Shown piece after piece: positions 9,101 to 18,491 of a stretch of DNA of 22,484 nt. The notes under the pieces were generated by a model that had not been told where the DNA came from, searched no databases, and saw only the letters and a list, made by a program, of their open reading frames with translations. Position 1 is the stretch's first letter. Each line of letters begins with the position of its first letter. This DNA comes from Coriobacteriaceae bacterium AM48-5. GTDB taxonomy: Bacteria; Actinomycetota; Coriobacteriia; Coriobacteriales; Coriobacteriaceae. The stretch is taken from NCBI GenBank assembly GCA_027669525.1, contig JAQEDJ010000037.1, positions 1 to 22,484 of the forward strand, read 5' to 3'. Position numbers and translations under genes: made by a program.

Positions 9101-12100
9101 TGCAAGCCGAAAATCACCTGCGATGATACGTTCGGCAACGATGTCAACATTGGCGGCATTGCTGGTAGCGTGAGGGGTGGTGGAACCGTTACTTTCGGCA
9201 GCAGCAACATAAGTGGCAGCACGAAGGCGCAAGCGACCGTCAAAACGGGCGCTACCCTCAACGGCAACACGCGCATTGGCGGCGCTATCGGTTATGTGGC
9301 GGACGTTGTCGCTATCGTCAACGTGACGAGTCTCGAGGTCGGTGACGCGACCGCGAGCGAAAATGCGATTACCGCGGGCGACAGCGCGAGCAATAAGAAA
9401 TCCCAGATTGGCGGCCTTATCGGCTGCATCACTCAGGGCACCGCGGCGAATACGACCAACGTCAACATCACAGGACTTACGTTCAATTCGTTCAGCATGA
9501 CCGTTGGCAAGAACGGTGACGCGAAGAACGGCGCTGGCGGTCTTTTGGGCTACAGCTGGGGCAATACGGTTGTCACCATCGGGGATAGCGCAAACACCAG
9601 CGACAGCACGTATGCTCTCAAGACGAACAACGCTTCCATAACAGCAAACAGCTCAGGTGAACTCGGCGGGCTCGTATATGCAGCCAGCGGTCACTGGGTT
9701 ATCAACAACTATGCCATCGATCTTTCTGGTGCAACCATCAATGCCGAGAGCGCTACAACGCTTGGTCTGCTCATCGGTCGAGGCGGTAGGACGGAGAATT
9801 CCACAACATATGGAGTGGAAACTTATAGCGGCTTGTATCTGGAGAACAAGGCGGGTTGGGACACTGCATATAAGGTCAATGGTGTTGCTGCGGGCAATGG
9901 CGTGAAAATCAACAACACGGCAATCAAAAGCAACGACAATGCTACTTCGTTTGATGAATGGGTCGGCAACAGCACGAGGCCTGCCTATGGAAATAAAGAC
10001 GCCAGCAAACTCATGGACGGCGAATGGAATGTCGTCGTTTCGCTTCATACCAAAGACGGCGTTAATGACGGCAAGCTCGACATGAGCGGAGAGCCGGGAA
10101 ACGACAACAGCTATCGCAACCGTTCCGATTTCGGCAAGAACCACAACACGAATGCCTGGACGAGGTATTACTACAACCTCGACAAAGCCTATGCGGCACT
10201 TGGGCAAGGCAGCTCCAAAATTAGCAAAATCGATACGGCGGAAAAGCTGCTCTTATGGTCTGCTTATCGCTATGCTCCAGCCGCAATTCGCTCGATGATT
10301 GTGCCGCAAGCGTTCAACGACGCCGTGGCCATCGGCGGCGAAAGCGGCAGAAGCGTCGAAATTGATTTGACGGGCTATAGTTACTATCCCACCCAGCCGA
10401 ACGGAAAGGTGACGGTTGGTAATGCGACCATCACCTTCCATTACTCCGACATCAAGGCCGAGCAGAAAAGCAACAAGCTGAACTCTGCTGCTACCCAGCA
10501 CGAGAACATGCACTGCGGTCTTTTCCGAACGGTGGCAAATGGCGATCTTACGGTGAATGCCGTCACTTTGGGTGGCACTGTTGGGCCCGTTGTCAATGAC
10601 GGGAGAAGCAAGAATGATATTGCCGCCGCGGGTGGAAGCTCTTCGGGCGCGCTGGTGTGTCGCTACGTGTATGGGTCTAACAATGGCACGACCACCACTA
10701 TTAGAAAAATCTCGATTGATGGCCTTACGCTCAACAATTTGACCGTCGATGGCGCTAGTGAGGCCACGGGCGCTGATGCTTATATGCCTCTGCTTATAAA
10801 CGAGATGCAGACGTACGTGAACCTGAGCGCGAAGAACATCACGGCTACGGGATACGGCCGCAACACCAAGGTGGCAACCTCACTTTTTGGAAGACTGGGC
10901 GTGGGTTCGAGTGCCGACCAGGTTACGGCGACGTTTGGTACCATCAACGTGCCGAGTGCTACGAACAACGCCATCTTTACCCGTGCAAGCTTGCTTGAGA
11001 GCTTTGGCTACGGCGAGGGGAAGACCGGCTCGGCGGTGTATACCTTTATAAAGGATGACCAGACAAACGATAAGGTCACATTCGGCAGCGAGATCGACTC
11101 GAAGGGCGAATACTCTGGTAAGCAACTCTGGTACTACAACGAGAGCACCTATGGGACCCGCGCTGGCCTCGTCACCGTTGACAACAAAGAGGCAAATGCG
11201 GATACTCCGCAATTCGGTGGTTATCTCCCGTATGTGAAAAAGGGCAATGTCAACGAAAACAAAGTCCAATACCATGAAATCAAAGTTAACCAGCGCGTGC
11301 CCAAGCTTACGACAGGCTGCGGCACCTATGGTGATCCCTATACCATAACCAAGGCAACGGAGCTCAACACGGTTGCTGAGTACATCAATACTCAGAATCC
11401 AAGCGACGGCTGGGAAGTTACGATTGCGGCCGATCAGGAAACGCTATGCCAGCGCCGCTCGTCCAGCAAGGATGCTAGTAATGAAGTGACGTACGTCTAC
11501 AAGCAGGCGAGCAAAACATGGGTGAGAATGATCGGGAACGACATCGACCCCAATGACACGCTTGACGATACGACGATGCACAGCTATCTCCAGAGTGCCT
11601 ACTACAGCATCGAGCCGGAGAACGACAAGGGGGAAAGCACTGACACGCTTGAGCTGGACGCTGCCGTTTTTCAGGGCTTGGGTAATAAAGATTACCCGTT
11701 CCGTGGCGTTATCGTTGGTAATCTGAGGGGCTCGTCGCAGGCAGCTACGCAGGCGACTATCAAGATCCACAACTCCAAGGACACAGGTGCGCTTTCTGGG
11801 TTGATCCCGTATAGCTACGGTAGCGTTGTGAGTAATCTGAACATTGAATACTCGGGCAAGGCGGCCTCTATTGCACATAAGAATAAAGACGCCTCTGGCG
11901 TGCCGGGCGCGTTTTTTGGCGGCGTGATCGGTTGCATCATGGGCGGTGACAATATCATCGATGGCGTGTCGGTGAAAGCGTCTGGCGGCTTTAGCGTTGC
12001 TGGGGCAGCAGGCGATAATGGCGGCGCGCACCTTGTGCCCGTTGGCGGCTACGTTGGTGCTGTTGCGGGTGGCGGCGTCATCTTCCGCAACTCTTCCCGC

Positions 12101-15100
12101 GGCGACGGTGCCCTTAACGACTGGCATAGCGCTGGCGCTTCTCTCTACGACAACCCATATGTTGGCCGCGTGATCGACGGCTATGCGTTCAGCGAGCTTA
12201 CCGATGATAAGAGTCTCGACAACACTGATCGTAACTACAAGGTGAACAATCTGGATACTTCGAAGACGGGGTGCATCAAGACGGATGCGACGCAGGGCCG
12301 CTATAGGGGAGACGACGCCAATAGCTCTGCGATAACCACAACCGTCAATGACTCGCAGGGACTGCTCGTACTCTCGGCCATCATCAGCAGCGGTGCGGCC
12401 GGCGGTTCGGCGAATACGAATACCACGAACGATGCGTATGGAACGTATGCGGGCTCGCGTGCCTACATGGGCGGCAACAACGCAAAGGGAGTGTACCAAT
12501 TCGGCAACAAGCAATACGGCAAAGTTCGCAACGCGAGCTATACACATGTTGGAAGGCCGGCGAGTGCCGCTGAAGACTTTGCTAATGCGATAAGCGATGA
12601 CATGAAAAGCCCCGGTATCCAGTTAGAGGGTAACGCGCTTGGCTACGCAGGCGATGGCTCGGGCGTTAACTCCCCCTACCTAGTAAAGAAATACGCAACG
12701 TGGCAGACGGGTAACATCTGCGCCGCGCAGGTCTCGGGAATGGATTTGCAGTTCAAAGCGGGTGAAACCTACGACATGACTACTTATGGCACGGGTTACA
12801 CGGGTCTTTCGGGCCGCTACTACTCAAACGCATGCGCATCCGGTAAGGGCGCCGACCGCGATCGCATCGTGCCGCTTGTTGCGTGCATCAACGGTAACGG
12901 TGCAACAATTAAGGTCGGTAGCAAAGAGGCCAGCAAGGTATATGGGGTCACGGAGTACGCCGATGATAATTACAAACTCACCGGAGTGGGCGCTCTCTTT
13001 GGTACCGTAACGTATACCTCGACCAACGTGTTGGATAGCATCGGCACTCCGGCAACGGACGGCGCTGCTGCTACGGGCAACGGCGGCTATACCGTCCAGA
13101 ACCTAAAGTTCGATGACTGCAATATTTCTCTTACGTATATCAATGCAGCCGGCGCCTCCAGTGGTGCGGGTAATGAGCAGGTTGGCGTCGGTCTGCTTGC
13201 GGGTACTACGGCGAACGCGAGCTCGCTGGCAGATTACGGCAAATATGCAGGAATTACCACGAATAGCTGCAGGGTGAATGGCCCCAATAACGTTGGCGGA
13301 TTGCTCGGCGCATCCGGCTATGGTAGCCGCAGGACTGATAAAGATACAACTTTGCTGGTGAATCGTAACGACACCTCAAATTCGAACACGCGCTATTCTC
13401 CGGTCAAGCTTTACGATTGCTCTTATAGCAACATGGACATTTCTGGCGTGCAAAACGTCGGCGGCTTCGTCGGCAAGCTGAACCAAAATTCCGCTGGTGG
13501 CGTTTGGGCAAAAACGAATATGCCTATTGCCGAGAGTTCCACAATTATGTCAACTGCTGCCAGCGCAAGGACCGGCGGTATCGTGGGTCTTGCCGGAGGT
13601 GGTTTCCTGGTGAACACCGATGACGCTGGAACGCCTTCGCAGGGTGCCGGAAAGGCGGAGATCAGCAATGTCACGCTTCAGCCGGCAGCATCGAGCGCGA
13701 CCGAGGGGACCGGCGGCCTTATCGGAAGGTCCGAAAATGGAATCGTGTCTGTCTACAATCTGTGCATCCATGGCGACGTGCAGAATAAAACGGTATTTGG
13801 TGTTAGAGGATCGAATAATCTTAAGTACGTTGCTGGTGCAGTCGGCGAAGCAGCTTCGGGCGGTGCATTTAAGTTCGATAGCTGTGTAATAAAAGACATC
13901 TATCTTGGTGCTCGTGAGTGCTCTGCCGGTTTAATCGGTGATCTGAAAGGTGGGTGTGCCCTCGAGGTCAAGAATTCAACTATCACTGGACTGGTCGTCG
14001 ATGGTTCGTATTCTGGTGGTGTTGTTGGCTCGATCGGTAACACGGCGAACTCTGTCACGCTTTTGAACTCGACCATTGGCGAGAATAACTTTACCGGTAG
14101 CAAGAACGCTGCATGGAACTCATCGCTGGGAAGTTGTTCTGGTGGCGTGTCTGGCGATGGCCGTGGCTCATTTAGGCTCGTAAATGTGCTCATGGATCGC
14201 AATATCTTTGGGGCGCAAACTAGCCAGGGCTATTTGTTCGGAAATAGTTCATCCGCTGATCTCGTCAACGTTTTTGTCGCAGGAATTGCCATTAGACCAA
14301 ACAGTGCGAGTGAATCGCTCAAGCTGATGCGCAATTCTTCCGGCACCGACGACCTTAAAAAAGTGAACAAAAAGTCATACATCGCATTTGCTGCCTATGA
14401 AGACAAGCTTTCCGATGCCAAGGGCGCGACACTGTATGGCAACGATGCTGCGAACGGCAATGTGACGGTGGCCGTTTCGCCCTACGTCACGACGAGTCCG
14501 ACGAGTGGCCTTGTTGTGCGCGCCTCCGATGCTGACACGGCCGGCGTTATCTGTTCGGCGACGGCATGAACGTTGGCCTTGCCACGGCCATCCAGAATCC
14601 GTCGAGCCCCGGCGTTGCCAACCGTTATACCTACACCAACATCGGCGGCATCAATGACGATGGCGCCTATCAAAATACGTCGAGCTATAACGCCAAATCC
14701 GTGGCGAGCATGTTCAATGCGAATAACGATGCAAGCGACAGCAAGGTTGCAACGGATTTTCCCGTTTTGGTGATCTCGGGTACCGATAATACGGCGGCCA
14801 AGAGCTATCTAAACATCATCACGAACGGCGGCTTCTCTGACGCTTGCAGATTGAATAACGAGAATGGCACCAATCCGCACGTGACGGCCAAAGCAGATGT
14901 TTTCCAACTCAAGGATGGTGTGTTCGTTAAGGACGATGACGCGTCGAACAATCCCACGCTTCGCGTAGTGAACAACGGCAAGAACAATATGTCCTTTAGC
15001 CCAAGCTCCGATTGGGACAACGGCAAGGGCCGCTTTACGCTCCTGACCGTTACCTTTACCGAGGCGGGTCAGAGCTACAACGTTCAGGTGCCGATCGTCG

Positions 15101-17082
15101 TTAAGCGCAAGCTCGAGATTGATTTCGCTGCAACGTATGATTACGGCATCAAATTTAAAGAAAAAGACTACGCTAACCTTGGAAAAGATGCACACGTGCT
15201 TACGAGCTTTGGCGAGCCGATGACGGGTCTGCTTACCTGGACATACAATTCTGCCAATGGGAAGGAAGTCGACTTTGGCTGGGACAGCTATATGGCTGCT
15301 GGCGGCTCGATGAAGGGGCTCGGTAAGAGCATCCTCTTCAATGGTGCCGACGGAAGGTTGCCCCAGGGCACCCAGCTTACGCTCATCGATGCGAACGTTG
15401 ACGGCCGGGCCGGTGGCAGAGAGTATCACTATACGGTGGGCGAAGGCGGAGCAACGAGCGTTTCCCTGAGCGGAAACGACGGCTTTAAGGATTCTGCGGG
15501 CAATCCATATCAGGAGCGATGGCTGAGCGAGATTTTGGATGTGTCGGCCACACAGGATGGCGCCGGCACATGGACCGTGTGTGATAACGAGGCAGAGGCG
15601 ACCGCTAAAGCGAAACTCGATGGCAAGTGGACGCTGTTTAAGGTTGCGGGTGCTGACGTTCCCAGCAACAGCCGCTATACGCTAAAGGTACCTAAGGAGA
15701 AGGATACCGGCAGAGAGAGGCGTGCATCGGAGAGCGTCTACCTAGTTGTCAACGTGCCCAAGTCGGGCGACGGCGTGACGCAAGCTAGTATCAACGGTTT
15801 TACGGCTTCGTCTATTGACTCGAATTCTTCGGGTGGCCGCATATCTTGGAATCTGCATCACGTCTTGCGCACCGGTGGCGACGATAATCAAAACGGTACG
15901 GCATCGACATACAGCATCTTGTCCAATTACGGGCAGGAAGTTAACGACGGGAAGCCGGAGGCGCGCACTCCGGTTTCGAAGTCGACGGACGGCGCCGCCT
16001 ACGTTCTTTCTCTTGACGTTACCGACACGATTACGTTTAACCCAAGTCAGAGCTATGCTGACTCGGACTCTTTGTTCTATCAGCTCGATACGTCACTGTG
16101 CAAGTATGGCGCCAACAATACCCTGACGGGGGTGAGTAGTTTCCCGAGCGGAACCTCGGCGATCGCTAAATTCTATGTTGCCATCGACAATCAGAACTAT
16201 AAGTGGGATGGCGAAGATTGGGCGAAGTGTGATTCTTCGACGCCTGCGTTCACGCAGACCGTGACGGATACGGGCGATGACTCGCTGAAGCTCAAGCTCG
16301 ATTGTGACCTCGCCAGAATCCGCAAGCGTGCAACGGGCGGATCCTTTACCGTGCGCACGGCTGTGGAAGAGATTCGCCTTACGCCGGACGGCTGCAACAA
16401 GGTCATCTCCCTGTCCAAGCAGTCTGGCGAGGACGCCTGTACCAAGATGTCCTATACCGCCAAGCTTTCGACGCGTAAGGAAGGCCTTAATACCTCGAGC
16501 CTGACGCAGACGAAGCGCGGTAACGTCGGGTACTATCGCATGGACACGGGTGATACGACCATTACGCTTTCTGCGCCAGATAAGTCGCAGCTTGGTATTA
16601 ACGTGGACGACCTGCGTCCGATCGCGAATGGCACGATTGGTCTGGGTGCCACGTATGAACTGGGTGGACTCAGCAACGCCGCCGAGGCAATTGCGAACGC
16701 AGACTCTGTTGTGTACACGCTCGCGCTTCAGCGCCGCGGAACCGACGGCACGTATGAGAGCGTAACGGATGATATCTCCAACTACGTAACAGTGACGGAG
16801 AGTAAGCTTGCCGCGGTCGCTCCCTCCGGTAGCACGATCACCTTCACTGACTCGAAGGAGAACGGCAAGTTCAAAACGAAGAACGGTAATACGACGTTTA
16901 GCCTGCCCTTTACCGTTAAGGTCAACACGCAGGTTGAACAGCGTGAGCAGTTCTACGCGAACTATCGTCTGGTGATGACAGCGAGCTTGGTCAAGGGTGA
17001 CGTGGCGAGCGCAAAGCCTCAATCGCCCGACTATGTGACCTACACGCTCACGAGGGTGAACCTCAACGGCATCGACCACTAG
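6198..17082 (+). CDS. Giant secreted beta-helix (GLUG-like repeat) surface protein, about 3,628 residues (two apparent frameshifts)
   Basis: The N-terminus is an export signal: basic MRTAKR, hydrophobic core, and a likely cleavage after VAAVAA near residue 30. An acidic Ala/Asp/Gly/Ser linker follows (about 35-135), then a domain with TNLDELVELLEANGAES. From about residue 340 to 2615 there are dozens of GG-(L/F/V/I)-(I/V/L/A)-G repeats (GGFIGKAT, GGLVGRVQ, GGLIGCIT, GGLLGYSW, GGFVGKLN, GGLIGRSE, GGVVGSIG), the hallmark of GLUG-type parallel beta-helix adhesins. A GDPYTITKATELNTVAEYI segment near 1707 resembles the leader seen before such repeat blocks. The last 840 residues lack these repeats and look beta-sandwich-like. 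No LPXTG motif or C-terminal membrane helix is present. Breaks lie at GG 6839-6840 (restores FQGLGSDEHPFEGKIY) and TT 14547-14548 (restores AGVYLFGDGMNVG). Possible roles are adhesion or matrix; neither is shown. Confidence 0.75.
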
Positions 17083-17085
17083 TTC

Positions 17086-17140
17086 CGAAGCCAACTGGCT
17101 TCGCAAAGGGGGCGGCAACCACCCGGTTGCCGCCCCCTTT
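17086..17140 (+). terminator. Double-hairpin terminator of the surface operon
   Basis: The first hairpin, CGAAGCCA/TGGCTTCG (86-93 with 96-103 of the 17,000s), lies four bases after the giant gene's stop. The second is a 16-bp perfect stem (17105-17120 with 17125-17140) with loop ACCC, starting in AAA and ending in TTT, so it can end transcripts from either direction. It is the strongest terminator in the window. Confidence 0.9.
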
Positions 17141-17170
17141 CTAGTCTGCGCGATCCCAGTCTTGGACTCC

Positions 17171-17375
17171 GCTGGACAGTTAGTTCAGATACGTATAATT
17201 CCAGACCGCAGCAGGCGCATCCGGCGCTCGTTTTGGGGAAGAAAGGGGCTCAAAACTAGGATTCGGTAGCTATCTGCTCGATTTGCGTGCAATGAGTCGC
17301 CAAAGAACCCTCTCCGGGGACCATAGCGCAGCTTTATCAGCATAGAAAAATACGTATCTGAACTAACTGTCCAGC
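17171..17375. mobile_element. 205-bp MITE-like element with perfect 26-bp terminal inverted repeats
   Basis: Bases 17171-17196 (beginning GCTGGACAGTTAG) are the exact reverse complement of 17350-17375. The 153 bp between them have no gene. Small size, perfect long terminal repeats and no coding sequence fit a miniature inverted-repeat transposable element mobilised in trans. No clear target-site duplication is visible (flanks GACTCC and CGCCGT), which weakens the transposon reading. A large foldback RNA or a recombination site is the alternative. It lies just after the operon terminator. Confidence 0.6.
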
Positions 17376-17420
17376 CGCCGTTGGAGAAAGGTGTTTTAGC
17401 TCTCCCGACCCCTCCACCAG

Positions 17421-17521
17421 GCTTTCCAACTTCCCACTTAACTTAACACTTAAGGTGGAAAGCTGGGTAGAAAGCTGGAAAGTTAAGTGGAAAGCTGGAA
17501 TGTTAAGTGGAAAGCTGGAAA
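17421..17521. repeat. 20-bp tandem repeat with opposing inverted arm
   Basis: GTTAAGTGGAAAGCTGGAAW is repeated exactly in tandem at 17482-17501 and 17502-17521 (last base T or A). Degenerate partial copies lie before it (GGTGGAAAGCTGGGT from 17454; AGAAAGCTGGAAA at 17469-17481). Just upstream, CTTTCCAACTTCCCACTTAAC (17422-17442, split here only for description) is a near-exact reverse complement of the unit, so the block can fold into alternative hairpins. No gene is supported between 17376 and 17799. The minus-strand frame across this block is low-complexity. Confidence 0.7.
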
Positions 17522-17601
17522 GTACGCGGAAGACTGACATGCTAGCCCAGAGGCTAGAGGGGTTAATAATTATGAAGACCATACCAAGCGAAACAAAAAG
17601 A

Positions 17602-17618
17602 TACCAATCTGGTTGGTA
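17602..17618. promoter_or_regulatory. Palindrome TACCAATCTGGTTGGTA, possible operator
   Basis: Perfect 6-bp arms TACCAA/TTGGTA flank a 5-base centre. The half-site ATACCAA occurs again 20 bases upstream (17581). It lies in the AT-rich zone about 115 bp before the promoter of the helix-turn-helix gene. An operator is one possible role; no regulator is known. Confidence 0.3.
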
Positions 17619-17729
17619 AAACACGCTCAATGAGCTGCGAGCTAACTAGCTGCGTAAATTAAATGTAAAGAACTGTCGCAAATAAATGGCAAATGCCAGA
17701 TAACGCCGCGTCTATTTTAATTAACTGCT

Positions 17730-17758
17730 TTGAGCAAACAGTAAAATGCTACTATCTA
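17730..17758 (+). promoter_or_regulatory. Sigma-70-type promoter for the helix-turn-helix gene
   Basis: TTGAGC (17730-17735) and TATCTA (17753-17758) have an optimal 17-base spacer in AT-rich DNA. Transcription would begin near 17765, about 35 bases before the start codon. This is the best promoter in the window. Confidence 0.55.
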
Positions 17759-17799
17759 ACTTGCACGTAAGAAAGCAGATTAACGGTTAAGGCTAAGAA

Positions 17800-18204
17800 G
17801 TGGCAGGTATGTCGGAAGCAACTAGGACTCGCACGCATGCGCCCGAGGTTAGGCAGCGCGCCGTCGAGATCCTCCAAGAGGGGGTCGGTCATCGCGCCCT
17901 CGCCGCGGAGCTTGGCATTCCCCAGGCCACGGCTCGTCAGTGGACCCGCGCGTATGCCGTAGGCGGTGCCGACGCCGTTCTCAACGCCGGTTCGCATCAT
18001 CACACCTATTCGTACGAAGTTAAGCTCGCCGTGGTCAAGGACCGCTTGGAAAACGGCTTAACGGTTCGCGAGGCCATGATCAAGCACAAGATTCCCAGCG
18101 AGTCTTCGGTCAAGGCTTGGTGCCGCCAGTATCGCGAGAGCGGTGAGTCCGCGCTGGTTGATAAGCCGCGCGGTCGCAAGCCGCGCGTTAAAAAGGCGGA
18201 ATAG
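17800..18204 (+). CDS. Orphan double helix-turn-helix protein, IS3-type transposase OrfA-like
   Basis: The 134-residue protein has two helix-turn-helix units. The first is about residues 15-57 (EVRQRAVEILQEG, then ALAAELGIPQATARQWTRAY). The second is about residues 70-116 (YEVKLAVVKDRLENG, then EAMIKHKIPSESSVKAWCRQY). The tail is basic (KPRGRKPRVKKAE). This is the layout of OrfA or insertion-sequence DNA-binding subunits. No OrfB/DDE catalytic partner follows: a terminator starts 13 bases after the stop. GTG 17800 is taken as the start because AAGG (17789-17792) sits seven bases ahead; ATG 17809 is a possible alternative. With its own promoter and terminator it is probably a stand-alone gene, either a domesticated regulator or an insertion-sequence remnant. 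Binding sites are unknown; nearby palindromes are candidates. Confidence 0.75.
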   Translation: MAGMSEATRTRTHAPEVRQRAVEILQEGVGHRALAAELGIPQATARQWTRAYAVGGADAVLNAGSHHHTYSYEVKLAVVKDRLENGLTVREAMIKHKIPSESSVKAWCRQYRESGESALVDKPRGRKPRVKKAE

Positions 18205-18216
18205 CGAACGGGATGG

Positions 18217-18239
18217 TGCGCCCACAGGGGCGCATTTTT
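18217..18239 (+). terminator. Intrinsic terminator of the helix-turn-helix gene
   Basis: A perfect 7-bp stem TGCGCCC/GGGCGCA with loop ACAG is followed by five T's, 13 bases after the stop codon. Confidence 0.85.
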
Positions 18240-18491
18240 CTTGCCGCGCCAACTTTTTGGACCGTCGTGAGCCTACTGGAACATCCTCCAAAGTGGTTAA
18301 TAAACCGCGCGCAGTGGCCCGTGCGCCCGCCGCCGCGATAGGGGGAGCGTCGCCTCTCTGCTCCAAAGCGGACAGACTCGTTACCCCGTACGCCTAAAAC
18401 TCCCCAGTTGACCGAAAACCCGCCGCCGCTACTCCTCAACTGAGCTATAACGTTAAACAATTGCAGCGTTTTTGCATGGGGGAGTGATGGT
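18240..18491. other. Intergenic region upstream of the hydrogenase operon
   Basis: About 250 bp with no supported gene. TATAAC near 18450 could be a -10 box, but no good -35 lies 16-18 bases ahead of it. TTGACC near 18413 is too far away. GGGGGAG (18479-18485) just before ATG 18492 is the ribosome site. The leader may hold regulation, but none is recognisable. Confidence 0.4.

Noticed and set aside
11444..12547. 367-residue minus-strand frame inside the giant gene (also 16093-17118)
   Set aside because: The + strand frame is continuous and has repeat motifs throughout. The antisense frames have no recognisable domain or ribosome site.
17197..17349. Riboswitch or ribosomal-protein leader between the 26-bp inverted ends
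   Set aside because: GACCGCAG and CCAAAGAACC fragments hinted at a leader RNA. There is no ordered conserved core that I can recognise, and no suitable gene follows within 400 bp.
17337..17630. 97-residue minus-strand frame
   Set aside because: It crosses the right end of the inverted-repeat element and the tandem 20-mers. The Leu/Ser repetition comes from the DNA repeat and no ribosome site is clear.
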